DNA of 64,000 nucleotides from Blastococcus sp. URHD0036 (GTDB lineage Bacteria > Actinomycetota > Actinomycetes > Mycobacteriales > Geodermatophilaceae): the NCBI RefSeq assembly GCF_000701365.1, contig NZ_KL370778.1, positions 284,269 to 348,268 on the forward strand, written 5' to 3'. The position numbers and the translations under genes were made by a program. Shown one piece after another: positions 52,554-61,811 of the stretch. The first letter of the stretch is position 1. Every line of letters begins with the position of its first letter. Under the pieces are notes generated by a model, which had not been told where the DNA came from, searched no databases, and worked only from the letters and a program-made list of their open reading frames with translations.

Positions 52554-54212
52554 ATGACGTCCACCGTCACCGGTCTGCCGGACCGCTACCGGCCGCTGGA
52601 CGAGATCGGCCCGGAGGAGACCACCTCCACCGGCGTGATCCGCTGCTGGCGGGCGAAGGACCGCGTGCTCAATCGCGACGTCGCCATCCGCGTGCACACC
52701 CCCGGAGGCCCCGCGGCCCGCGCCTGGATCGCGCGCGCCCTGACCTCCGGCGGCCTGGCCACCCCCGCGCTCGCCATGGTCTACGACGCCGCCGAGGGCA
52801 CCGGAGCCGTCGACGTGCCCGGCGGGGCCGCCTACGTGGTCAACGAGTGGATCGAGGGCCGCACCCTCACCGAGCGGCTCGCCGACGGCCCGATGCCCGA
52901 GCGCGAGGTCCGCACCGTGCTGCGCCGGCTGGCCGAGGGCGTCGCCGAGGCGCACCGGGTCGGGCTCGCCGTGGGGGGCATCGGCCCCGACACCGTGGTC
53001 CTGCGACCCAACGGGCTGGTCGGGCTGCGGGCCGTCCCGGCGGCGTCCGGGACGATGCAGGGCGACATCGCGGCGCTCGGCGCGCTGCTCGAGTTCTGCC
53101 TCACCGGCCGCCAGGCCGGGCGCCCCGGCCCCGACGGCCGCCCGCCGCGCCCCGTGGTGATCCCCCAGCCGGACCTCGCCGCGCTGATCCGGCGGGCGCG
53201 CTCCGCCGACCCCGCCGGCGGCCTGTCCAGCGCCGCCGCCATGGCCGCGCTGCTGGCGCAGCCGCCCCGGCCCAGCTCGTCCGGCCACATCGTCCGCGAT
53301 CCCGACGAGAGCGACAGCGGCTGGCTGCGCCGGCTCCGGGAGCGGCACGAGGCCGACGACTACGACGCCGAGGACTACAGCGCCGAGTACGACGACGAGG
53401 ACGACGACCGGTACGACCCGGAGGACGACCCCCAGCGGACCGGCCTGACCGTCCTCCCGCCGGGACCGCCGCACCACGGCTCCAGTCGCCTCCCCCTGGA
53501 CGACGCCTTCGGGGCGGACGAGGACCTCCTCCCCGACGATCGCGGCCGGTCCGACGAGGACGACGAGCGGCCCGCGCGCCGCAGACTGGTCGTCGTCGCC
53601 CTGGCGTTGGTCGCGCTGGCCGTCGTCGTGGCCGGGGCGTGGTGGTTCGGCACCTACGTGCTGTCGGTGGCCGACTCCGACGACGGCGCCGGCGCCGGCC
53701 CCTCGGGCCCGTCGTCGTCCTCCGCGCCGCAGGAGACGACCGGCGGCGAGACCCCCGCGCCGGAGGACACCCCGGCCGCCATCACCCGCGCCACGCTCTA
53801 CAACCCGCAGGACAGCGACCCGGAGAACGAGGGCGACGTCCCGCTGGCCTTCGACGGAGACCCCGGCACCGCGTGGTCGACCGTGGACTACCAGGGCTCG
53901 GCCGACTTCGCCGGGCTCAAGGACGGCGTGGGCATCGTCTTCGACCTGGGCGGCGACCAGGCCCTCGCCGCGGTGACGATCACGACGAACACGCCCGGCG
54001 TGACGATGGAGGCCCGCATCGGCGGAGCCCCCGACGCCGACCTCGCCCAGTGGCAGGTCGCCGCTTCCGGCACGATCGACGGCACCACGGACCTCGCCTT
54101 CGACGAGCCGGTCACCACCCGCTACCTGCTGGTCTGGGTGACCTCGCTGGCACCGGGCCCCGACGGGTTCTCCGCCGACATCGCCGAGGTCTCCGTCCGC
54201 TCGGCCGGCTGA
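52554..54212 (+). CDS. membrane pseudokinase with extracellular discoidin-like domain
   Basis: 552 residues. The N-terminal kinase-like domain (about 12-240) lacks key residues: the beta-3 lysine is Arg (DVAIRVH), the HRD loop reads VGGIGPDTVVLR, and no DFG is found, so it is probably a pseudokinase. An acidic Asp/Glu-rich linker (about 260-335), a membrane segment (about 342-370) and a C-terminal domain (about 400-552) with F5/8-type C features (LAFDGDPGTAWST, VGIVFDLGG) follow. This matches the C-terminal half of mycobacterial MviN, which recruits FhaA. Start has GGGGAGG eight bases upstream. Confidence 0.86.
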   Translation: MTSTVTGLPDRYRPLDEIGPEETTSTGVIRCWRAKDRVLNRDVAIRVHTPGGPAARAWIARALTSGGLATPALAMVYDAAEGTGAVDVPGGAAYVVNEWIEGRTLTERLADGPMPEREVRTVLRRLAEGVAEAHRVGLAVGGIGPDTVVLRPNGLVGLRAVPAASGTMQGDIAALGALLEFCLTGRQAGRPGPDGRPPRPVVIPQPDLAALIRRARSADPAGGLSSAAAMAALLAQPPRPSSSGHIVRDPDESDSGWLRRLRERHEADDYDAEDYSAEYDDEDDDRYDPEDDPQRTGLTVLPPGPPHHGSSRLPLDDAFGADEDLLPDDRGRSDEDDERPARRRLVVVALALVALAVVVAGAWWFGTYVLSVADSDDGAGAGPSGPSSSSAPQETTGGETPAPEDTPAAITRATLYNPQDSDPENEGDVPLAFDGDPGTAWSTVDYQGSADFAGLKDGVGIVFDLGGDQALAAVTITTNTPGVTMEARIGGAPDADLAQWQVAASGTIDGTTDLAFDEPVTTRYLLVWVTSLAPGPDGFSADIAEVSVRSAG

Positions 54213-54257
54213 CCGGGCGGCGAGGCCGCCGGTGTCCCCCGCCGGAGGAGCAGACCG

Positions 54258-54284
54258 GGGAATGCGCCCCCTACGATCCGGGTT
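54258..54284 (+). promoter_or_regulatory. SigR/SigH-type promoter overlapping a TACGAT -10
   Basis: GGGAAT at 54258-54263, 18 bases, then GTT at 54282-54284 fits the thiol-stress sigma factor consensus (GGAAT-N18-GTT). TACGAT at 54272-54277 with seven bases to GTG 54285 offers a housekeeping leaderless promoter in the same place. Confidence 0.65.
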
Positions 54285-55307
54285 GTGCCGCCCGTGACGA
54301 ACGACCACCAGCCTGCCCCCGGCCCCGCCGTGACGACCGAGGTGCAGAACCCGGTCATCCCACCCGCGGAGCACGACGGCGTGCGCGACCTGATCATCAT
54401 CGGGTCGGGTCCCGCGGGCTACACCGCGGCGATCTACGCCGCCCGCGCCAACCTGCACCCGCTCGTCTTCGAGGGCTCCCAGTTCGGCGGCGCCCTGATG
54501 ACGACCACCGAGGTGGAGAACTTCCCCGGCTTCGCCGAGGGCATCCAGGGCCCGCAGCTGATGGACGACATGCGCACCCAGGCCGAGCGCTTCGGCGCCG
54601 AGCTGGTCGCCCGCGACGTCACCCGCGTCGACCTCACCGCCACCCCGAAGATCGTGGAGATCGGCGACGAGGTGCACCGCGCCCACGCGGTCATCGTGGC
54701 CACCGGCTCGAAGTACCGGTACCTGGGGCTGGACAACGAGGCCCGGCTGCTCGGCCGCGGCGTCTCGGCCTGTGCCACCTGTGACGGCTTCTTCTTCCGC
54801 GACCAGGACATCATCGTGGTCGGCGGCGGCGACTCCGCGATGGAGGAGGCGACCTTCCTCACCCGCTTCGCCAAGAGCGTGACCGTCGTCCACCGGCGGC
54901 AGGAGCTGCGCGCCTCGAAGATCATGATCAAGCGCGCCCAGGACAACGAGAAGATCCGCTGGGCGCTGGGCAAGCAGGTCGCCGACGTCCTCGGCGAGGA
55001 CACCGTCTCCGGCGTCCGCCTGGCCGACGTCGAGAGCGGCACCACCGAGGAGCTCCCGGTCGCCGGGGTGTTCGTCGCCATCGGGCACGACCCGCGCAGC
55101 GAGCTCTTCGCCGGCCAGCTCAAGCTGGACGACGAGGGATACGTGCAGGTCGAGCACCCGACGACCCGCACCAACATCGACGGCGTCTTCGCCTGCGGCG
55201 ACGTGGTCGACCACATCTACCGGCAGGCCATCACCTCGGCCGGCACGGGCGCGGCGGCGGCCATCGACGCCGAGCGCTGGCTGGCCGAGACCTTCGACGA
55301 GCGCTGA
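54285..55307 (+). CDS. trxB: thioredoxin reductase
   Basis: 340 residues from GTG 54285. FAD-binding [19 protein letters not shown], the redox pair CATC (163-166), NADPH-binding [13 protein letters not shown] and the C-terminal [19 protein letters not shown] mark TrxB. It reduces thioredoxin with NADPH. The first 32 residues are not conserved; a SigR-type transcript would start inside them, so GTG 54330 or GTG 54381 may be the start used under thiol stress. The trxA gene follows after 80 bp. Confidence 0.95.
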   Translation: MPPVTNDHQPAPGPAVTTEVQNPVIPPAEHDGVRDLIIIGSGPAGYTAAIYAARANLHPLVFEGSQFGGALMTTTEVENFPGFAEGIQGPQLMDDMRTQAERFGAELVARDVTRVDLTATPKIVEIGDEVHRAHAVIVATGSKYRYLGLDNEARLLGRGVSACATCDGFFFRDQDIIVVGGGDSAMEEATFLTRFAKSVTVVHRRQELRASKIMIKRAQDNEKIRWALGKQVADVLGEDTVSGVRLADVESGTTEELPVAGVFVAIGHDPRSELFAGQLKLDDEGYVQVEHPTTRTNIDGVFACGDVVDHIYRQAITSAGTGAAAAIDAERWLAETFDER

Positions 55308-55387
55308 TCACCCCCGGGCATAGATCCGCCGGGCCCCCGGTTGACCTGACCGGAGCCCGACTCCACAGACCACAGAGGAGAACGACC

Positions 55388-55714
55388 ATGGCAGCCAACA
55401 CCGTGACGGTGACCGACGCGAGCTTCGCCGACGACGTGCTGGGCAGCGACAAGCCCGTCCTCGTCGACTTCTGGGCGGAGTGGTGCGGGCCGTGCAAGAT
55501 GGTCGCCCCGGTGCTCGAGGAGATCGCCGCCGAGCACGGCGACAAGCTCACGATCGCCAAGCTGAACATCGACGAGAACCCGCAGATCGCCCGCGACTAC
55601 CAGGTCATGTCGATCCCGACCATGACGGTCTTCCAGGGCGGCAAGCCGGTCAAGAGCATCATCGGCGCCAAGCCCAAGGGCGCCATCCTGTCGGACCTGT
55701 CCGACTACCTGTGA
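55388..55714 (+). CDS. trxA: thioredoxin
   Basis: 108 residues with WCGPC (32-36) and the cis-proline segment MSIPTM. It is the disulfide reductant partner of the TrxB just upstream. AGAGGAG precedes the ATG. A perfect 17-bp hairpin closes the trxB-trxA unit. Confidence 0.97.
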   Translation: MAANTVTVTDASFADDVLGSDKPVLVDFWAEWCGPCKMVAPVLEEIAAEHGDKLTIAKLNIDENPQIARDYQVMSIPTMTVFQGGKPVKSIIGAKPKGAILSDLSDYL

Positions 55715-55748
55715 CCTCCCGCCCCGAGGGGCGGAGCGCAGCGTGACC

Positions 55749-55786
55749 ACGGGGCCCACCCGGCCACCCGGCCGGGTGGGCCCCGT
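55749..55786. terminator. trxBA terminator
   Basis: Perfect 17-bp arms 55749-55765 and 55770-55786 (ACGGGGCCCACCCGGCC and complement) around ACCC. Confidence 0.8.
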
Positions 55787-55856
55787 CGCGTCCGGGGACC
55801 GGTCCGGGCCCCCCGACGGGCCCCTCCCGACGACGAGGACGACAATCGGGACCACG

Positions 55857-57017
55857 ATGGCGAACGACGACGGCATGTACCCCCTGCGGCCCGGGGACCG
55901 CGGTGCGGCGGTCGCCGACGTCCGCGCCGCGCTGCGCAGCCTGGAGCTCCTGGTACCAGCTCCCGCGGACGGCGGCGAGACCGAGAGCGAGACCCGCTAC
56001 GACGAGGCCACCGAGCTCGCCGTCCGGCACTTCCAGCAGGTCCGCGGTCTGACCGTCGACGGGCACGTGGGCGAGGAGACCTACCGGGCCCTCTCCGAGG
56101 CCCGCTGGTCCCTGGGCGACCGGTTGCTGCACCACGACCCCGAGCGCCCCATGCGCGGCGACGACGTCACGAACCTGCAGGAACGGCTGCTGGAGCTCGG
56201 CTACGACGCCGGCCGCGCCGACGGCATCCTCGGACCCGAGACCGAGACCGGCCTGCGCGCCTTCCAGCGCGACTACGGGCTCTCCGCCGACGGCCAGTGC
56301 GGTCCGGCCACGCTCCGTGCGCTGCGCCAGCTGGGCCGCAAGGTCACCGGTGGCCGGCCGCAGCTGCTGCGGCAGAGCGCCCTCATGGTGGAGAGCGGCC
56401 CGCACCTGATCGGCCGGGTGATCGTCCTCGACCCCGGCCACGGCGGGCCCGAGACCGGCGTCACCGCGGGGGAGACGACCGAGGCCGACCTCGCGTTCGA
56501 CCTCGCCTCCCGCATCGAGGGCAGCCTCGCCGCCGCCGGGGCGACGGCCTACCTGACCCGCGGACGGGAGCAGAACCCCAGCCCCGCCGAGCGGACCGCG
56601 TTCGCCAACGACGCCCGCGCCGACCTGTTCCTCTCCCTGCACATGGACGCGCACGACTCCGAGCACGCGCGCGGCGTGGCCAGCTACTACTACGGCACCG
56701 GCTCGGGGGCCTCCTCCACGGTCGGCGAGCAGTTCGCGCACCTGGTCCGCCGCGAGGTCGTGGCCCGCACCGGGCTGATCGACCTCGGCGGCTACCCGAA
56801 GACGTGGGACCTGCTGCGGATGACCCGGATGCCGGCCGTGCGGCTGGACTGCGGCTACCTCTCCCACGAGGTCGACCGGCGGCTGCTGCTCGACGCCCGC
56901 CTGCGGGGCACGGTCGCCTCCGCCGTCCTCGCCGCCGTCCAGCGGCTGTTCCTGCCCGCCGAGGCCGACCCGCCGACCGGCACCTTCGTGCTGGATCGAT
57001 CGTCATCCTCCGGATGA
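55857..57017 (+). CDS. cwlM: CwlM-like amidase-fold protein (cytoplasmic)
   Basis: 386 residues without signal peptide. Two peptidoglycan-binding-1 domains (about 10-80 and 95-160: FQQVRGLTVDGHVGEETYRAL; FQRDYGLSADGQCGPATLRAL) precede an amidase-3 domain with zinc ligands in DPGHGG, the ETTEADLAFDLA glutamate and SLHMDAH. The usual catalytic glutamate in the VExGFLSN motif appears as Asp (RLDCGYLSH). In M. tuberculosis CwlM is a cytoplasmic regulator of MurA, not a hydrolase; the missing signal peptide and altered residue fit that. Start ATG 55857 was chosen by the Met following the hairpin region. Confidence 0.9.
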   Translation: MANDDGMYPLRPGDRGAAVADVRAALRSLELLVPAPADGGETESETRYDEATELAVRHFQQVRGLTVDGHVGEETYRALSEARWSLGDRLLHHDPERPMRGDDVTNLQERLLELGYDAGRADGILGPETETGLRAFQRDYGLSADGQCGPATLRALRQLGRKVTGGRPQLLRQSALMVESGPHLIGRVIVLDPGHGGPETGVTAGETTEADLAFDLASRIEGSLAAAGATAYLTRGREQNPSPAERTAFANDARADLFLSLHMDAHDSEHARGVASYYYGTGSGASSTVGEQFAHLVRREVVARTGLIDLGGYPKTWDLLRMTRMPAVRLDCGYLSHEVDRRLLLDARLRGTVASAVLAAVQRLFLPAEADPPTGTFVLDRSSSSG

Positions 57018-57130
57018 CACCGCGGCCAGGAGCCATTCCCCGCCTGAGCTGAGCCGCCGCCCGCTGTGACCGGTGGGACGGGTCCGTCACGCCCTCCGGC
57101 GTGTGCGGCAAAGCCGATGGCCGGGCTCCT

Positions 57131-57142
57131 TACACTCGACGG
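57131..57142 (+). promoter_or_regulatory. -10 hexamer of a predicted leaderless promoter (aminotransferase)
   Basis: TACACT at 57131-57136, six bases, then GTG 57143. Confidence 0.55.
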
Positions 57143-58555
57143 GTGGCCACTCTCCCGCCCGGTGTGCCCCCGGGCCCCGGCGCGAACGCGCACCCGCACA
57201 CGGTCGTCCCCCGCCACCCGCGGCTGGACCCCCTCGCCGACCGCTACGCCGCACGCACCCACGGCATGAAGACGTCGGAGATCCGCGCACTGTTCTCCGT
57301 CGTCAGCCGGCCCGAGGTCGTCTCGCTGGCCGGCGGCATGCCCGCGGTCACGGCACTCCCGCTCGACGCCGTGGGCTCCATGATCGGCGAGCTGGTCAGC
57401 GGCATGGGCGCGCAGACCCTGCAGTACGGCTCCGGGCAGGGCGATCCCCGGCTGCGGGAGCGCATCTGCGACGTGATGGCGCTCGAGGGCATCACCGACG
57501 CCTCGCCCAGCGAGGTCGTCGTGACGGTCGGCTCCCAGCAGGGCCTGGACCTGGTCACCCGCGTCTTCTGCGACCCGGGTGACGTCGTCCTCGCCGAGGG
57601 CCCCTCGTACGTCGGCGCGCTGGGGGTCTTCCAGGCGTCCGAGGCCCGCGTGCGGCACGTCCCGATGGACGACGACGGCCTGATCCCCGAGGCCCTGGAG
57701 CAGGCGCTGCTCGAGTGTCGGGCCAACGGCGACCGGGTGAAGTTCCTCTACACGGTGCCGAACTACCACAACCCCGCCGGCGTGACCCTCTCCGAGCCGC
57801 GCCGCGAGCAGATCATGGCGATCGCCGACCGCTACGACCTGCTGATCGTCGAGGACAACCCGTACGGCCTGCTGGGCTTCGACCGGGAACCGATGCGGGC
57901 ACTGCGGGCACGCAACGCGCAGCGGGTGGTCTACCTCGGCTCCTTCTCCAAGACCTTCTCGCCGGGTCTGCGGGTCGGCTGGGTCCTGGCGCCGCTCGCC
58001 GTCCGCGAGAAGCTGGTGCTCGCGACCGAGGCGCAGGTGCTCTGCCCGCCGTCGCTGACCCAGTACGCCGTCGCCCGGTACCTGGACACCCAGCCGTGGC
58101 GCGAGCAGATCAAGATCTTCACCGAGCTGTACCGCGAGCGCCGGGACGCCTGCCTGGAGTCCCTCGAGGCGATGATGCCCGCGGGCACGACGTGGACCCA
58201 CCCCGACGGGGGCTTCTACGTCTGGCTGAAGTTGCCGCACGGCCTGGACAGCAAGCTCATGCAGCCACGCGCGGTCAACGCGCACGTCGCCTACGTGCCC
58301 GGCATCGGCTTCTACGCCGACGGCGGGGGCCGCGAGTACATGCGGCTGTCCTACTGCTACCCCGAGCCGGACCAGATCCGCGAGGGCGTGAGACGGCTGG
58401 CCCGCGTCATCGAGGCCGAGCTGGACCTGCACTCCACGTTCGACTCCGTCGACACCGGCACCTTCCGTGCGGTCCCGCGCAGCCTGCCCAACCACGAGGC
58501 GGAGAACATCGTCGGGCCCGCCAACGGCAACAGCTACGAGGACGGCCGAGCATGA
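57143..58555 (+). CDS. PLP-dependent aminotransferase (class I/II, 2-aminoadipate type)
   Basis: 470 residues. The fold-type I signs are VVTVGSQQGLDLV (cofactor phosphate loop), PNYHNPAGVTLS, VEDNPYGLL and the PLP lysine in SFSKTFSPGLRVGW. The closest pattern is the LysN/2-aminoadipate or MocR-like aminotransferase group, but no DNA-binding domain is present. Substrate is unknown. The stop overlaps the ATG of an ATP-grasp gene (ATGA), so the product amino acid is probably used by that ligase. Start is GTG six bases after TACACT. Confidence 0.88.
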   Translation: MATLPPGVPPGPGANAHPHTVVPRHPRLDPLADRYAARTHGMKTSEIRALFSVVSRPEVVSLAGGMPAVTALPLDAVGSMIGELVSGMGAQTLQYGSGQGDPRLRERICDVMALEGITDASPSEVVVTVGSQQGLDLVTRVFCDPGDVVLAEGPSYVGALGVFQASEARVRHVPMDDDGLIPEALEQALLECRANGDRVKFLYTVPNYHNPAGVTLSEPRREQIMAIADRYDLLIVEDNPYGLLGFDREPMRALRARNAQRVVYLGSFSKTFSPGLRVGWVLAPLAVREKLVLATEAQVLCPPSLTQYAVARYLDTQPWREQIKIFTELYRERRDACLESLEAMMPAGTTWTHPDGGFYVWLKLPHGLDSKLMQPRAVNAHVAYVPGIGFYADGGGREYMRLSYCYPEPDQIREGVRRLARVIEAELDLHSTFDSVDTGTFRAVPRSLPNHEAENIVGPANGNSYEDGRA

Positions 58556-59544
58556 CCGAGTCCGCTGCAGCTCCCACCGCGACGTCCGAGCGCGTCGACC
58601 CGCTGCGCGTCGTCGTCCTCGCCGGTGGGCTGACGTTCGAGCGCGAGGTCAGCCTCTCCTCCGGCACCCAAGTGGCCGAGGAGCTCCGCCGCGCCGGGGT
58701 CGACGCCGAGGTCCGCGACGCCGACGCCGAGCTGCTGCCCGGCCTGGCCGCCGCCCCCGCCGACGCCCTGTTCATCGCGCTGCACGGCGCGACGGGCGAG
58801 GACGGCTCCCTGCGCGCGGTCCTGGACCTGGCCGGCGTCCCCTACGTCGGCTCGCCGGCCGCGGCCTGCCGGCTCGCCTGGGACAAGCCCGCCGCCAAGT
58901 CCGTGGTGCGCACCGCCGGCGGGACGACGCCGGACTGGGTGGCCCTGCCGCACAGCACCTTCCGCGAGCTGGGCGCCGGCGCCGTCCTCGACCTGATCGT
59001 CGCCCGCCTGGGCCTGCCGCTGATGGTGAAGCCCGCCTCGGGCGGATCGGCACTGGGCGTCCAGAAGGTCGGCCGCGTCGAGGACCTCCCGGCGGCCATG
59101 GTCAGCTGCTTCGCCTACGGCGACACCGTCATGGTGGAGCGGTTCGTCGAGGGCACCGAACTGGCGATCTCCGTCGTCGACCTGGGGGACGGGCCGCAGG
59201 CGCTCCCCGCGGTCGAGCTGGCGCCGGAGTCGGGCGTGTTCGACTACACCGCCCGGTACACGCCGGGCCTCACCGAGTACCACACGCCGGCTCGGATCCC
59301 GGACGACGTCGCGCAGCGGGCCGCCGAGCTGGCCGTGACGGTGCACCGGGAACTCGGCCTGGCCGACCTGTCCCGCACCGACGCCATCGTCGACGCCGAC
59401 GGCGCCGTGCACTTCCTCGAGGTCAACGTCTCCCCGGGGCTGACCGAGACCTCCATGTTCCCCATGGCGGTGGAGGCCGCCGGTCACGACCTCGGCGAGC
59501 TCCTGGCCGCTCTCCTCGACCGCCGGGCCCGCTCGCACAGGTGA
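58552..59544 (+). CDS. D-alanine-D-alanine ligase-like ATP-grasp protein
   Basis: 330 residues. The Ddl pattern appears in VVVLAGGLTFEREVSLSSG, LHGATGEDGSLRAVLDLAGVPYVGSPAAAC, LMVKPASGGSALGV and EVNVSPGLTETSMFP in outline. It joins two amino acids using ATP. The family normally makes D-Ala-D-Ala, but coupling with an aminotransferase suggests another acceptor or donor. Whether this is the only Ddl of the genome cannot be seen. ATG overlaps the previous stop. A 17-bp hairpin separates it from the convergent parB. Confidence 0.87.
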   Translation: MTESAAAPTATSERVDPLRVVVLAGGLTFEREVSLSSGTQVAEELRRAGVDAEVRDADAELLPGLAAAPADALFIALHGATGEDGSLRAVLDLAGVPYVGSPAAACRLAWDKPAAKSVVRTAGGTTPDWVALPHSTFRELGAGAVLDLIVARLGLPLMVKPASGGSALGVQKVGRVEDLPAAMVSCFAYGDTVMVERFVEGTELAISVVDLGDGPQALPAVELAPESGVFDYTARYTPGLTEYHTPARIPDDVAQRAAELAVTVHRELGLADLSRTDAIVDADGAVHFLEVNVSPGLTETSMFPMAVEAAGHDLGELLAALLDRRARSHR

Positions 59545-59550
59545 GGCACG

Positions 59551-59590
59551 GACCGCCGGGGATTGCGCTGTGACGCAATCCCCGGCGGTC
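59551..59590. terminator. bidirectional hairpin
   Basis: Perfect 17-bp arms 59551-59567 and 59574-59590 (GACCGCCGGGGATTGCG and complement), loop CTGTGA, between the ATP-grasp gene and parB. Confidence 0.85.
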
Positions 59591-59595
59591 AGAGG

Positions 59596-60624
59596 TCAGG
59601 ACTCGGGACGGCGTCCGGTGATGTCGGGGGCCATCTGGCCGATGATGCGCTGCAGGTCGTCGACCGAACCGAACTCGACGACGATGCGGCCCTTGGCGCG
59701 GCCGATCTGGATCTTGACCTTCGTCTCGAACGCGTCGGACAGCCGGCCGGCGAGGTCCTCGACGCCCGGAGCGACCATGCGCCGGGTCCGTCGGGCCGCG
59801 ACCGGCTGCTCCGCGGCGGCCATGGCCACCGCCTCCTCGGTCGCCCGGACCGACATGCCCTCGGCGACGATCCGGGTAGCGAGCGCCTCCTGGGCCTCCG
59901 CGTCCGGCAGGCCCAGCAGGGCCCGGGCGTGACCGGCGGAGATGACGCCGGCGGCGACGCGGGTCTGCACCTTCACCGGCAGCTTGAGCAGCCGGATGGT
60001 GTTGGTGACCTGCGACCGGCTGCGCCCGATCCGCTGGGCCAGCTCCTCGTGCGTGGCGCCGAACTCCTCGAGCAGCTGCTGGTAGGCCGCGGCCTCCTCC
60101 AGCGGGTTCAGCTGCACCCGGTGGATGTTCTCCAGCAGGGCGTCACGCAGCAGCGCGTCGTCCTCGGTGTCCCGGACGATCGCCGGGACGCTCTCCAGTC
60201 CGGCGGCCCGGGCGGCGCGGAGCCGCCGCTCGCCCATGATGAGCTCGTAGCCGCCCTCGGGACGTTCGCGGACGACGATCGGCTGCAACAGGCCGAACTC
60301 GCGCACCGAGTGGCTGAGCTCCTCCAGCGCCTCGTCGTCGAAGACCTGGCGGGGCTGCTTGGGGTTGGGGACGACGTCGTCGACGGCCACCTCGCGCAGC
60401 TGGGCGCCGGGCACGCCGACGGTCTCCTCGACCTGGCGGGCGACGGTCTCCGCCACCGAGTCCGCGGCCTGCGCGGCCTGGGGGAGGAGGTGCACGGCCG
60501 GCGCCTCGGCCGGTGCGGTGCGGTACCCGTCGTCGGCGTCCGGCTGGGGCGCGTGCTCCTCCGGCGGGGCGCTCGTGGGGATGAGCGCTGCGAGGCCCCG
60601 GCCCAGACCGCCACGCTTGTTCAT
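59596..60624 (-). CDS. parB: chromosome-partitioning protein ParB
   Basis: 342 residues. N-terminal ParA-interacting tail ([15 protein letters not shown]), the CTP-binding motif GERRLR (131-136), and the parS-reading helix-turn-helix (about 190-213, [23 protein letters not shown]). The C-terminal dimerisation region follows. It binds the parS sites listed here and spreads as a CTP clamp. Its start overlaps the parA stop by four bases, so both are translated together. Confidence 0.97.
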   Translation of the reverse strand: MNKRGGLGRGLAALIPTSAPPEEHAPQPDADDGYRTAPAEAPAVHLLPQAAQAADSVAETVARQVEETVGVPGAQLREVAVDDVVPNPKQPRQVFDDEALEELSHSVREFGLLQPIVVRERPEGGYELIMGERRLRAARAAGLESVPAIVRDTEDDALLRDALLENIHRVQLNPLEEAAAYQQLLEEFGATHEELAQRIGRSRSQVTNTIRLLKLPVKVQTRVAAGVISAGHARALLGLPDAEAQEALATRIVAEGMSVRATEEAVAMAAAEQPVAARRTRRMVAPGVEDLAGRLSDAFETKVKIQIGRAKGRIVVEFGSVDDLQRIIGQMAPDITGRRPES

Positions 60625-61721
60625 CGGGAGGACTCCTCGGAGGACGAGGCCGGCACCGTGCCGACGTCAAGGGTGGCCGCATCGGTGCCGGGGAAGGCAC
60701 GGGGCGGCAGCGGCGGGGGATAGCTCTGGCGCACCCCGTTGGGGCGCGCGTCGGACAGCGGCGTGAGGGCCACGCCCCGCTCGGCCAGCTCCCGGGCCGC
60801 ATCGACGTAGCTGGTGGAACCGCGCGAACCCGGGTCGTAGGTGACGACCGACTGCCCGTAGCCCGGCGCCTCGCTGACACGCACGTTGCGGGGGATGACG
60901 GTGGGGAGGACGAGGTCCTTGAAGTGGTTGCGGACCTCGTCGGCGACCTGATCGGCGAGCTTCGTCCGGGAGTCGTACATGGTCAGCAGGATCGAGCGGA
61001 CCGAGATGCCCGGGTTGAGATGGGCCCGCACGAGCTCGATGTTGTTGAGCAGCTGCCCCAGGCCCTCGAGCGCGTAGTACTCGCACTGGATCGGGATGAG
61101 CACCTCGTCGCCGGCGACCAGCGCGTTGAGCGTCAGCAGCCCCAGCGACGGCGGGCAGTCGATCAGGACGTAGTCCGGCCGCTCCTCCTCGGGGAGCGAC
61201 TGCAGATACCCCTCGATCGCCCGGCGCAGCCGGTACTCACGGGCGACGACGGAGACCAGCTCGATCTCCGCGCCCGCCAGGTCGATCGTCGCCGGGACGC
61301 AGCGCAGCTTCGGGCTCGCCGACGTCGGGTGGACGACCTCCGCCAGCTCCCGGTCCCCGACGAGGGCGTCGTAGATGGACGGCGTCCCGACGCTGTGCTC
61401 GACCCCGAGGGCGGTACTCGCGTTCCCCTGCGGGTCGAGGTCGATGACGAGCGTCCGCAGGCCGTACAGCGCGAGGGCCACGCCGAGGTTCACCGTGGAC
61501 GTGGTCTTGCCGACCCCGCCCTTCTGGTTCGCGATGGTGATGACCCGGATCCGGCCGGGCCGGGGGAACGGGTCCTGGTTGGCCGCGTGCAGGACCCGGG
61601 TCGCGCGCAGGGCCTCCATCGCGATGGGGCTGTCGAACTCCTCGCCTGCCGCGGAGAACTGGGCCATGGCTGCCTTGTCGGCGGCGAGACTGCTCCGCAG
61701 CCGCTGGCCCGGGTCACTCAT
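60621..61721 (-). CDS. parA: chromosome-partitioning ATPase ParA
   Basis: 366 residues. The deviant Walker A KGGVGKTT (67-74), A' [10 protein letters not shown], and [36 protein letters not shown] in outline mark a Soj/ParA protein with an N-terminal extension. I use the ATG at 61721; the adjacent GTG is also possible, with AAGGA upstream. Two parS sites lie 22 and 57 bp upstream. The C-terminal 50 residues are Pro/Ser-rich and variable. Confidence 0.97.
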   Translation of the reverse strand: MSDPGQRLRSSLAADKAAMAQFSAAGEEFDSPIAMEALRATRVLHAANQDPFPRPGRIRVITIANQKGGVGKTTSTVNLGVALALYGLRTLVIDLDPQGNASTALGVEHSVGTPSIYDALVGDRELAEVVHPTSASPKLRCVPATIDLAGAEIELVSVVAREYRLRRAIEGYLQSLPEEERPDYVLIDCPPSLGLLTLNALVAGDEVLIPIQCEYYALEGLGQLLNNIELVRAHLNPGISVRSILLTMYDSRTKLADQVADEVRNHFKDLVLPTVIPRNVRVSEAPGYGQSVVTYDPGSRGSTSYVDAARELAERGVALTPLSDARPNGVRQSYPPPLPPRAFPGTDAATLDVGTVPASSSEESSR

Positions 61722-61742
61722 CACGGGTCCTTCCTGCGTGCC

Positions 61743-61756
61743 GTTCCACGTGGAAC
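61743..61756. promoter_or_regulatory. parS site upstream of parA
   Basis: Exact GTTCCACGTGGAAC, first of a pair 35 bp apart. Confidence 0.95.
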
Positions 61757-61777
61757 ACGCGCGTCCTCACGCTGCGC

Positions 61778-61791
61778 GTTCCACGTGGAAC
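61778..61791. promoter_or_regulatory. parS site between parA and rsmG
   Basis: Exact GTTCCACGTGGAAC. The pair may also let ParB regulate parAB. Confidence 0.95.
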
Positions 61792-61811
61792 GGAGTGTCT
61801 GGGGGACGGCC

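Noticed and set aside
57002..57018. Terminator hairpin after cwlM (GTCATCC/GGATGAC)
   Set aside because: Only seven pairs with a three-base loop overlapping the stop codon; too weak to call.
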